Assembly (NCBI GenBank): GCA_947626405.1
Contig: CANQSE010000143.1
Location: 1-5,751, forward strand
Reading direction: 5' to 3'
Length of the DNA: 5,751 nucleotides
Origin: an uncultured Acetatifactor sp.
Lineage (GTDB): Bacteria; Bacillota; Clostridia; Lachnospirales; Lachnospiraceae
In this document: positions 1-4,927 of the stretch, in pieces
Layout: every line of letters starts with the position of its first letter
Position numbering within the stretch: the first letter of the stretch is position 1
Program-made: the position numbers and the translations under genes
The notes under the pieces: generated by a model
The model's database searches: none
Seen by the model: the letters and a program-made list of their open reading frames with translations, nothing else
Told to the model about the DNA's origin: nothing

Positions 1-153
1 AAGAGGACTCATAAGGAAAAACAGGAAAAGTGCCAACGATTACTTGACACAAACCGGGCTGAGGTCCTACTGGAATCATGGGCGGTGCTGTGGTATAATG
101 AGTTAGGATTTCTGATTACCATGTTTCGTAAGAAACTCAAAATACAGGAGTAG
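1..153 (+). CDS. Unidentified open frame, 3' end only (runs off left edge)
   Basis: Frame 1 is open from the first base to a TAG at 151-153, giving 50 codons with no internal stop. The peptide is basic and polar at the left (begins KRTHKEKQEK) and ends FRKKLKIQE. I do not recognise a family. Its last seven codons overlap, in another frame, the recognisable GNAT remnant. Either this is the tail of a real gene whose 3' end has been joined to the GNAT fragment by a rearrangement, or it is a chance open stretch. Frame 2 is also open from the left edge to a TAG at 104-106, which weakens the case. An ORF this short is not strong evidence of coding. Confidence 0.2.
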   Translation, partial: KRTHKEKQEKCQRLLDTNRAEVLLESWAVLWYNELGFLITMFRKKLKIQE

Positions 154-407
154 GATTCGCCCTTGTAAAAGAATGTATCAGGAGAGCGACGGAATCAGGT
201 TATCCGTGGATCGCTTTGCTGGGAGGGGAATATTATTCCCGGTTTGGTTTTGAGAGCGGAAGACATTATGGGATTACGGTATCGGATAATGAGTTTGATA
301 ATGATCATTTACAGATTATGTTTCTGGATGAATCGGCAAAGAATAAGACTTCCGGGAAGCTGATTTATTGTGATGCATTTTATGATTCGGAAGGAAATTT
401 ATTGTAG
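132..407 (+). pseudogene. GNAT-family N-acetyltransferase, C-terminal remnant
   Basis: Reading from 132 to the TAG at 405-407 gives about 91 residues that fit the C-terminal half of a GNAT acetyltransferase. The acetyl-CoA binding motif A is visible as QNTGVGFALVKECIRRA (Q-x-x-G-x-G with the following helix). It is followed by the GGEYYSRFGFESGRHYGI segment typical of the YhbS-like branch (hydrophobic strand, then YY-x-RFGF). The N-terminal half, about 70-80 residues in intact members, is missing. Directly upstream in the same frame is a TAA at 129-131. The codons before it (102-128, ending YHVS) could be the preceding beta strand, so the stop looks like a nonsense change inside former coding sequence; further stops lie at 96-98 and 99-101. 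An internal start (TTG 216 or GTG 150) would lack most of the fold. GNAT enzymes move an acetyl group from acetyl-CoA to amines, but the substrate cannot be told here and the fragment is probably inactive. Confidence 0.7.
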
Positions 408-410
408 TAG

Positions 411-437
411 TGAAAAGGTTAATCAATATCCTTTTCA
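411..437 (+). terminator. Possible weak terminator hairpin after the GNAT remnant
   Basis: An 8-bp perfect inverted repeat, TGAAAAGG at 411-418 and CCTTTTCA at 430-437, encloses an 11-nt loop and begins four bases after the GNAT stop codon. The position suits a terminator. However, the stem is A/T-rich and what follows (ttacaagaac) is not a T tract, so intrinsic termination would be weak at best. Confidence 0.3.
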
Positions 438-580
438 TTACAAGAACACTTTCAAATGCTGATTTTCATTTAAGACTTGTTTCTTAAAATTCCATATTCG
501 CCGAACAGTAGCCCGCTCGATATTTAACATTATACCACCCAAATGTGAAGGAATCTATTGTACGTTAACGAAAATATAGA

Positions 581-609
581 TTGCGCAATCATCGTCAAAG
601 TATTATATT
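581..609 (+). promoter_or_regulatory. Weak promoter candidate with palindrome over the -35
   Basis: TTGCGC at 581-586 is separated by 17 bp from TATATT at 604-609. The -10 matches the sigma-A consensus at five of six bases and the -35 at only three. The -35 lies inside the perfect 12-bp palindrome GATTGCGCAATC (579-590), which has the form of an operator. If used, it would start an RNA near 616 that runs through the direct repeats and hairpin cluster into the membrane protein gene, giving a leader of about 295 nt. This is inference from base matches only. Confidence 0.27.
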
Positions 610-635
610 TAATCAAAGACGCTTAAACGCATATG

Positions 636-715
636 GTCCATGCACAGTGTATGTACGACATCGCATTAATGACCTCGCGTGAGCGACATTGTATGAATAA
701 AAGTCCATGCACAGT
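636..715 (+). repeat. 13-bp direct repeat GTCCATGCACAGT, two copies
   Basis: GTCCATGCACAGT occurs exactly at 636-648 and again at 703-715, a period of 67 bp. Its core ATGCACAG occurs a third time at 718-725, directly after the second copy. The first copy overlaps an imperfect dyad, CATGCAC-a-GTGTATG (639-653), with one G-T mismatch. Spaced copies of this kind may be regulator-binding sites, or traces of a duplication or of a small mobile element. Nothing in the sequence decides between these. Confidence 0.6.
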
Positions 716-737
716 AAATGCACAGGGAGGGAGTAGT

Positions 738-887
738 GTGAAAAATAAGATCGATAGCTTATTGTTTCCCAAAACGAACTTTGTTCGTTTGGGAATTTGT
801 GCCGGAGCGTCACAAATTCCCCTGATGGCAGACGCGAATTTGAGATTCGCGTCGCCCCGTCGCGTAGAACGCTCAAAGGCGAATTAA
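738..887 (+). CDS. Possible 49-residue small ORF overlapping the hairpin cluster
   Basis: A GTG at 738 is preceded by the purine-rich sequence GGGAGGGAG (725-733), a credible ribosome binding site at a normal distance, and the frame stays open to a TAA at 885-887. The product would be a soluble, basic peptide of 49 residues starting VKNKIDSLLF and ending RRVERSKAN, with no recognised domain or membrane segment. Almost all of its 3' two thirds is made of the perfect inverted repeats of the hairpin cluster, so the protein sequence may simply be a by-product of the RNA or DNA structure. The stop lies 22 bases before the next gene's ATG, so translation could couple to that gene. It may equally be a repeat element that is only fortuitously open. 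Confidence 0.3.
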   Translation: MKNKIDSLLFPKTNFVRLGICAGASQIPLMADANLRFASPRRVERSKAN

Positions 888-895
888 TTCGCCTT
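766..895. repeat. Cluster of four strong hairpins/palindromes
   Basis: Four inverted repeats lie within 130 bases. (1) 766-779 pairs with 783-795: 13 bp, one bulged A, loop TTT. (2) GGGAATTTGTG at 791-801 pairs with 811-821: 11 bp perfect, 9-nt loop. (3) GACGCGAAT at 831-839 pairs with 845-853: 9 bp perfect, 5-nt loop. (4) 876-895 is a perfect 20-bp palindrome centred on AATTAATT. Stems 1 and 2 compete for GGGAA at 791-795, so they cannot both form fully. Loop 2 contains GAGCGT (805-810), complementary to ACGCTC at 869-874, which allows a pseudoknot-like contact. GCGAATT-type stems recur in units 3 and 4, which suggests internally duplicated repeat material. The cluster ends 14 bases before the ATG at 910. 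It could be a structured leader RNA, a small non-coding RNA, or a palindromic interspersed repeat (REP or MITE-like). The function is unknown. Confidence 0.65.
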
Positions 896-909
896 GGAAT
901 GGAGATTAA

Positions 910-1326
910 ATGAAAGAATTTTTATACCTGATTGTGGAATTTGTGACTAAGATACATAACCGCCTGCTCAGGCTTAACGATTCATTTGAGTATGATTTTA
1001 CCGACAAGGAGCTTCACTATCTTATTATAGGCGCTTTGGGAATGGCAATGATTTTTGTGGTTTATCCCCTGTTTAAATGGCTGGCGCGGACCGGCCATGT
1101 GATGGTGATAAGCTGGATATATGTCTTCACACTTATAATTGTGATAACATTTGCAATCGAGATCGGCCAGAGGATCACTAACACCGGTCATATGGAGTTT
1201 GCCGACATCGTGTTTGGCGTCATGGGCTTTATAAGCTTTTTTATCATATTTATAGCGATCAGGGCAATATGGCACGTTGTTGTGAGGGTATTGAAAAGGC
1301 GCAGGGAATCTCAGCTTCGCCCTTGA
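910..1326 (+). CDS. Small membrane protein, VanZ-like
   Basis: This encodes 138 residues with three clear hydrophobic segments at about 36-58, 64-85 and 98-126, a hydrophilic N-terminal stretch (20-35) and a basic C-terminal tail (KRRRESQLRP). Segments 2-3 carry FAIEIGQ (84-87: E-x-x-Q), then FADIVFGVMGF (D99, G103). This pattern, with E-x-x-Q before a D and a glycine-rich helix start, resembles the end of VanZ-family proteins. Assignment is by pattern only. VanZ itself is linked to teicoplanin resistance, but most VanZ-like proteins have no known role and none should be inferred here. The ATG has GGAG at 901-904, five bases upstream. The gene is preceded by the hairpin cluster, which may form part of its leader. 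Its stop codon lies inside the -35 box of the yicC promoter, and no terminator is visible between the two genes, so read-through into yicC is possible. Confidence 0.72.
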   Translation: MKEFLYLIVEFVTKIHNRLLRLNDSFEYDFTDKELHYLIIGALGMAMIFVVYPLFKWLARTGHVMVISWIYVFTLIIVITFAIEIGQRITNTGHMEFADIVFGVMGFISFFIIFIAIRAIWHVVVRVLKRRRESQLRP

Positions 1327-1351
1327 CGCTTTTCCAAACTTATCTTATAAT
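1323..1351 (+). promoter_or_regulatory. Sigma-A promoter of the yicC-remA-gmk-rpoZ operon
   Basis: TTGACG (1323-1328) and TATAAT (1346-1351) are 17 bp apart and match the sigma-A consensus at 11 of 12 positions. Transcription should begin near 1357-1360. The -35 contains the TGA stop (1324-1326) of the upstream membrane protein. The resulting leader before the yicC ATG at 1399 is only about 40 nt and holds the ribosome binding site. Confidence 0.85.
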
Positions 1352-1398
1352 GGTAAATGATGCGGCAATGCCCCGTAATTGTCCGGATGGGAGAGTCT

Positions 1399-2277
1399 AT
1401 GATAAAGAGCATGACAGGTTTCGGCAGATGTGAAATTGCAGACAACGACAGGAAATTTACGGTGGAGATGAAATCCGTCAACCACCGTTATCTTGATGTC
1501 GTCATAAAGATGCCGAAATCCCTGAATTATTTTGAATCCGCCATTCGCAGCGAACTGAAGAATTATATAACTCGCGGCAAGGTGGACGTTTTTATCACAT
1601 ATGAAGACCTCAATGAAAAGACATGCTCCGTGCGTTACAACAGGGAACTGGCGGAGGAATACCTTGGTTATCTGCGCATGATGGCGGGCGAGTTCGGGCT
1701 TGAGGACGACATCAGAGTCTCAACGCTGTCAAGATGTCCGGAGGTTTTTACCATGGAGGAATCCGGCGCGGACGAGGACGAACTCTGGAAGGAGCTTGAA
1801 AAGGCCGTACGGGGAGCAGCGGAGATCTTTGTAAAGACCAGAATCGCGGAAGGGGAGAACCTGAAGGACGATCTGCTTAAGAAGCTTGACGGCATGCTTG
1901 AGCTTGTGGACTATATAGCGGAGCGCTCGCCGGAGCTTATAGTGGAATACCGGCGCAGACTCGAGGAAAAGGTGAGGGAGCTTCTGCAGGATACAACCGT
2001 TGACGAGGGAAGGCTTTTGACGGAGGTCACCATCTTTGCCGACAGATCATGCGTTGATGAGGAGATCGTGAGACTGCGAAGCCACATCGAGACTGCGAGG
2101 GACACCCTGCTGGAGGGCGGAAGTGTAGGAAGAAAGCTTGATTTTATCGCTCAGGAGATGAACCGTGAAGCGAATACCATACTCTCCAAGGCAAATGACC
2201 TGGAGATTTCCAACAGGGCAATCAGCCTTAAGACTGAAATAGAAAAAGTGAGAGAGCAGATACAGAACATAGAGTGA
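1399..2277 (+). CDS. yicC: YicC/YloC family endoribonuclease
   Basis: A 292-residue protein, full length for the family (about 290). It opens with the hallmark MIKSMTGFGR, has EMKSVNHRYLD at about 23-33, and ends with the conserved DUF1732-type C-terminus (GRKLDFIAQEMNREANTI followed by LEISNRAISLKTEIEKVREQ). Members are cytoplasmic and oligomeric; E. coli YicC and B. subtilis YloC have been reported to act as endoribonucleases, so a role in RNA turnover is inferred from the family. The chosen ATG has GGGAG at 1389-1393, five bases upstream. The frame is also open to an ATG at 1357, adding 14 residues, but that codon sits at the expected transcription start and would leave no room for a ribosome binding site. 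It is the first gene of the operon with remA, gmk and rpoZ, the order known from Bacillus and clostridia. Confidence 0.93.
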   Translation: MIKSMTGFGRCEIADNDRKFTVEMKSVNHRYLDVVIKMPKSLNYFESAIRSELKNYITRGKVDVFITYEDLNEKTCSVRYNRELAEEYLGYLRMMAGEFGLEDDIRVSTLSRCPEVFTMEESGADEDELWKELEKAVRGAAEIFVKTRIAEGENLKDDLLKKLDGMLELVDYIAERSPELIVEYRRRLEEKVRELLQDTTVDEGRLLTEVTIFADRSCVDEEIVRLRSHIETARDTLLEGGSVGRKLDFIAQEMNREANTILSKANDLEISNRAISLKTEIEKVREQIQNIE

Positions 2278-2300
2278 GCCCGGGAGAGCGGAGGCCGGTT

Positions 2301-2618
2301 ATGCTGGTTCATATTGGATTCGGAAATATAGTCAACACTTCAAAGATAATTGCCATTGTAAGTCCCGATTCCGCGCCCGTAAAGCGCCTTGTGCAGGGTG
2401 CTAAGGAAAAGGGGGCGGTAATAGACGCCACGCAGGGCAGAAAGACAAAATCCGTACTTGTCATGGAAAACAGCCAGGTGGTGCTGTCAGCGCTGCTGCC
2501 CGATACCATTGCCGGACGGGTACAGGCTGTCAGGGACGACGTCCAGGCCGTAAGGGACGACGCCCAGGCCGTAGGGGACGACACCCAGGCCGTAGGGGAT
2601 GACGCTCAGGCGCAATGA
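2301..2618 (+). CDS. remA: RemA/DUF370 DNA-binding regulator with heptad-repeat tail
   Basis: Residues 1-74 align with the RemA (YlzA) family: IGFGNIVN near the start, IAIVSPDSAPVKR, IDATQGRKTKSV and VVLSALLPDTIAGR. In B. subtilis RemA is a small oligomeric DNA-binding activator of matrix and osmoprotection operons; targets here are unknown. The GRKTK segment stands where B. subtilis has GRRTR, so the basic DNA-contact surface is kept. GGAGG at 2290-2294, six bases before the ATG at 2301, fixes the start; an in-frame GTG at 2274 overlapping the yicC stop is less likely. The family is normally about 80-90 residues. This protein has 105 because four perfect-length heptads (VQAVRDD, VQAVRDD, AQAVGDD, TQAVGDD) and a partial fifth are added at the C-terminus. 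The tail is acidic, regular and probably helical or extended; its role is unknown. The stop overlaps an upstream in-frame gmk ATG. Confidence 0.9.
   Translation: MLVHIGFGNIVNTSKIIAIVSPDSAPVKRLVQGAKEKGAVIDATQGRKTKSVLVMENSQVVLSALLPDTIAGRVQAVRDDVQAVRDDAQAVGDDTQAVGDDAQAQ
2520..2612 (+). repeat. In-frame 21-bp tandem repeat in the 3' end of remA
   Basis: Four full 21-bp units run from 2520 to 2603, followed by nine bases of a fifth (2604-2612). Neighbouring units differ at only two or three bases, mostly first or third codon positions: gta/gtc, gct/gcc and gtc/gta between 1 and 2; gtc/gcc and agg/ggg between 2 and 3; gcc/acc and gac/gat between 3 and 4. This gradient suggests step-by-step tandem duplication. 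Because the unit is seven codons, copy-number change would lengthen or shorten the RemA tail without a frameshift. Confidence 0.92.
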
Positions 2619-2644
2619 ATAAACCGGCAAAAGTGAGGAAATAT

Positions 2645-3280
2645 ATGGAAGGTAAGGGAATTTTGATAGTGCTGTCCGGTTTTTCCGGCGCGGGTAAAGG
2701 CACTTTGGTAAAGGAACTGCTCAAAAGATATGACGACTATGCTCTTTCCGTATCGATGACGACAAGAGCGCCGCGTGAGGGTGAACGCGACGGAGTCGAG
2801 TATTTTTTTACGGACAGAAAGAGCTTCGAGGACACGATAAAGAATAACGGACTGATTGAATATGCCCCGTACTGCGGAAATTATTACGGTACGCCCAAGG
2901 CATATGTGGAAGAACAGATGGCCGCGGGGAAAAACGTTATCCTTGAGATAGAGCTGCAGGGTGCGCTGAAAATAAAGGAAAAGTTTCCCGAAAGCCTGTT
3001 GATTTTTGTGACGCCGCCCAGCGCAGGCGAGTTAAAGCGCAGGCTTACGCAGAGGGGGACGGAGAGCAGCGAGGCGATAGCCGGCAGGCTTGCCAGAGCC
3101 GCGGAGGAATCCGAGGGAATAGAAGCATATGATTATATTGTGGTAAACGACAGCATTGACAGGTGCGTTGAGGAAATCCATATGCTGGTGAACGCGTCCC
3201 GTCGGGCACCTGTCAGGAACGAAGCGTTTATAGACGAGATAAGGAAACAATTGCAGAGTTTTGTGAAAGGAGCTGAATAA
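2645..3280 (+). CDS. gmk: Guanylate kinase
   Basis: It phosphorylates GMP (and dGMP) to GDP with ATP, an essential cytoplasmic step in guanine nucleotide supply. All family marks are present in the 211-residue protein: the P-loop SGFSGAGKGT (11-20), the GMP-binding run SMTTRAPREGERDGVEYFF (37-55), IEYAPYCGNYYGTP, the EIELQGALKI segment (101-110), the LID-type region with LKRRLTQRGTES, and YDYIVVND near the end. The start at 2645 is preferred because GAGGA (2635-2639) lies five bases upstream and the N-terminus MEGKGILIV matches relatives. An in-frame ATG at 2615, overlapping the remA stop (ATGA), would add ten basic residues (NKPAKVRKY) and has only a weak binding site; it cannot be excluded and could couple translation to remA. 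GMK supplies GDP for GTP and (p)ppGpp, which fits its place beside rpoZ. Confidence 0.95.
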   Translation: MEGKGILIVLSGFSGAGKGTLVKELLKRYDDYALSVSMTTRAPREGERDGVEYFFTDRKSFEDTIKNNGLIEYAPYCGNYYGTPKAYVEEQMAAGKNVILEIELQGALKIKEKFPESLLIFVTPPSAGELKRRLTQRGTESSEAIAGRLARAAEESEGIEAYDYIVVNDSIDRCVEEIHMLVNASRRAPVRNEAFIDEIRKQLQSFVKGAE

Positions 3281-3281
3281 T

Positions 3282-3518
3282 ATGTTACATCCGTCTTATT
3301 CCGATTTGATGAAAGTAGTAAACAGCGAGGTTGAACCTGGCGAGGCGCCGGTGGTAAACAGCCGCTATTCAATCGTCATGGCCACTTCAAAGCGGGCGCG
3401 CCAGATTATTTCAGGAGACGAGCCGCTTGTGGAGGGCAAAGAAAGAAAGGCTCTCTCGGTCGCCGTGGAGGAACTGAACCAGGGCAAGATAAAGATTCTT
3501 GGCGATGAAACGGATTAA
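3282..3518 (+). CDS. rpoZ: DNA-directed RNA polymerase omega subunit
   Basis: The 78-residue product is the omega subunit, which binds the beta-prime subunit and helps assemble the core enzyme. The clostridial N-terminus (MLHPSYSDLMKVVNSE) is followed by the conserved core VVNSRYSIVMATSKRARQI at about 24-42 and by LSVAVEELNQGKIKIL near the end. Length is normal. The ATG lies one base after the gmk TAA, with AAAGGAG (3266-3272) inside the gmk 3' end, nine bases upstream. It is the last gene before a hairpin and thus probably closes the yicC operon, at least in part. Confidence 0.95.
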   Translation: MLHPSYSDLMKVVNSEVEPGEAPVVNSRYSIVMATSKRARQIISGDEPLVEGKERKALSVAVEELNQGKIKILGDETD

Positions 3519-3535
3519 AGGGATCTGGACATCAC

Positions 3536-3567
3536 GACAGCCGGCACAGCACCGGCTGTCTTAGTTT
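3536..3567 (+). terminator. Intrinsic terminator or attenuator between rpoZ and rimO
   Basis: GACAGCCGG (3536-3544) and CCGGCTGTC (3552-3560) form a perfect 9-bp GC-rich stem with a 7-nt loop, followed by TTAGTTT. The T tract is interrupted, so termination is probably partial. No promoter is visible in the 20 bases between the hairpin and the rimO ATG, so rimO most likely depends on read-through or on a promoter within rpoZ/gmk. Confidence 0.8.
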
Positions 3568-3580
3568 CGGGAAGGTTTTT

Positions 3581-4927
3581 ATGAATATACTGTTTGTGTC
3601 TCTGGGTTGTGACAAAAATCTTGCGGATACGGAGATGATGCTGGAAATCCTGCGGGAGAAGGGGTATTCCTTCACGGACGACGAGGAGGAGGCCGACATC
3701 GCCATTGTAAATACATGCTGTTTTATCGGCGATGCAAAGGAGGAGAGCATCAATACGCTGTTAGAGCTGGCCGAGCGCAGGCGTGAAGGGAAAATTAAAT
3801 GCCTGATCGCCGCAGGGTGCCTTGCGCAGCGGTACCGCGAGGAAATTTTCAGGGAGATTCCGCAGGTGGACGCTCTTGTGGGGACGATGGCGGCTGAGGA
3901 GATTGCCGATGCCGTAAAGGAGGCTCTGGAAGGGCATGGGAAAGCGCATTACCGCCCCTTAGACATTCCTCCGCCGTTCAGGCCGCGCAGGGTGCTTACC
4001 ACCGGCGGTCATTACGCCTATCTGAAGATTGCGGAAGGATGCAATAAAAGATGTACATACTGCGTTATTCCCAATGTGCGCGGAAAATACCGCAGTATTC
4101 CGATGGAGGAGCTGACGCTTCAGGCGACGAATCTGGCGGACGAGGGTGTGAAGGAGCTGATCCTGGTGGCTCAGGAGACCACCCTGTACGGGACGGATCT
4201 CTACGGTAAAAAGTGTCTGCCGCAGCTGCTTTCAAAGCTTGCAGGTATAAACGGTATTTACTGGATAAGGATCCTTTACTGTTATCCTGAGGAGATCACG
4301 GACGAGCTGATAGAGACAATCGCTTCCGAGCCGAAGATATGCCACTATCTTGACATACCGGTCCAGCATGCGTCGGACGCCGTGCTTAAGCGGATGGGCA
4401 GGCGGACAAATCAGGAAGAACTTAAAATGCGCATCAGACAGATCAGAAACAGGATTCCCGACATCTGTCTGCGCACAACTCTCATAAGCGGGTTCCCGGG
4501 AGAGACACAGGAGGATTTTGAGGAGCTGTACCGTTTTGTGAACGAGATGGAGTTTGACAGGCTGGGAGTCTTTCCGTATTCTCAGGAGGAAGACACGGCA
4601 GCCGCCGAATATCCGGATCAGGTACCTGAATCGCTCAGGGAGAGCAGACGAGACGAACTGATGGAGCTGCAGCAGGCCATAGCATACGAGAAGGGCTGTG
4701 ATATGGTTGGCAGGATCCTTACCGTGATGGTGGAGGGAAAAGCGGTTGACGAGGACGTCTATGTAACGCGGACATATCGGGACGCACCCGGGGTGGACGG
4801 CTATCTGTTTTTAAACACCTCCGCCGCTCTTATGACGGGAGATTTTGTCAAGGTCAGAGTGACTGACTCAAGCGAGTATGATCTGATAGGAGAAATATAT
4901 GATGAGCAAAATGAATCTGCCAAATAA
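3581..4927 (+). CDS. rimO: Ribosomal protein S12 methylthiotransferase RimO
   Basis: A radical SAM enzyme that adds a methylthio group to the conserved aspartate of ribosomal protein S12. The 448-residue protein shows the three domains in order: an N-terminal UPF0004/MTTase domain with cluster-ligand cysteines C10 (SLGCDKN), C46 (NTCCF) and C80 (AAGC); the radical SAM domain with C-x3-C-x2-C at C154, C158 and C161 (EGCNKRCTYC) and a TLISGFPGET motif; and a C-terminal TRAM-like RNA/protein-binding domain from about residue 378. SLGCDKNLADTE and the YCYPEEI and DIPVQHAS segments favour RimO over MiaB or MtaB. GGGAAGG at 3569-3575, five bases upstream, supports the ATG at 3581. The 3' end overlaps pgsA by 29 bases. 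Confidence 0.95.
   Translation: MNILFVSLGCDKNLADTEMMLEILREKGYSFTDDEEEADIAIVNTCCFIGDAKEESINTLLELAERRREGKIKCLIAAGCLAQRYREEIFREIPQVDALVGTMAAEEIADAVKEALEGHGKAHYRPLDIPPPFRPRRVLTTGGHYAYLKIAEGCNKRCTYCVIPNVRGKYRSIPMEELTLQATNLADEGVKELILVAQETTLYGTDLYGKKCLPQLLSKLAGINGIYWIRILYCYPEEITDELIETIASEPKICHYLDIPVQHASDAVLKRMGRRTNQEELKMRIRQIRNRIPDICLRTTLISGFPGETQEDFEELYRFVNEMEFDRLGVFPYSQEEDTAAAEYPDQVPESLRESRRDELMELQQAIAYEKGCDMVGRILTVMVEGKAVDEDVYVTRTYRDAPGVDGYLFLNTSAALMTGDFVKVRVTDSSEYDLIGEIYDEQNESAK

Larger units (their letters stand above)
408..909. other. Intergenic region of about 500 bases with no established gene
   Basis: No well-supported gene lies between the GNAT remnant and the membrane protein. From left to right the region holds: an A/T-rich hairpin at 411-437; a weak 7-bp stem TTTAAGA/TCTTAAA at 469-475 and 482-488; an 8-bp palindrome CGTTAACG at 563-570; a 12-bp palindrome at 579-590; a 13-bp direct repeat at 636-648 and 703-715; and a hairpin cluster at 766-895. 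The 408-620 part is A/T-rich and probably decayed sequence. The density of inverted repeats rises sharply after 760. Confidence 0.6.

Noticed and set aside
44..99. TTGACA at 44-49 and TATAAT at 94-99 as a promoter
   Set aside because: The two boxes are 44 bp apart, far too long. The TATAAT has an extended TGG before it, but the correctly spaced -35 (TGGAAT, 71-76) matches only three of six, and no intact gene follows.
448..555. Minus-strand ORF of about 36 codons with a helix-turn-helix-like look (contains LNIERATVRRIWNFKKQ), with TATAAT at 529-534 on that strand
   Set aside because: Short, no ribosome binding site that I can defend, no partner -35 near 552-557, and no family recognised. It may be a decayed fragment but cannot be supported.
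613..876. Overlapping 84-87 residue ORFs on both strands in the leader region
   Set aside because: Open frames on both strands reflect the palindromes. The minus ORF has no family or start signal; on the + strand only the shorter GTG 738 start has a plausible binding site.
766..895. CRISPR array or intrinsic terminator
   Set aside because: The hairpins have different sequences and no constant repeat-spacer spacing, and none is followed by a T tract.
1357..1398. Extended yicC N-terminus (14 residues)
   Set aside because: It begins at the expected transcription start and is not part of the family's conserved N-terminus.
2530..2724. Minus-strand ORF rich in RPLRPGRRP repeats opposite remA/gmk
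   Set aside because: It is the antisense shadow of the 21-bp remA repeat. There is no binding site, and the + strand genes here are certain.
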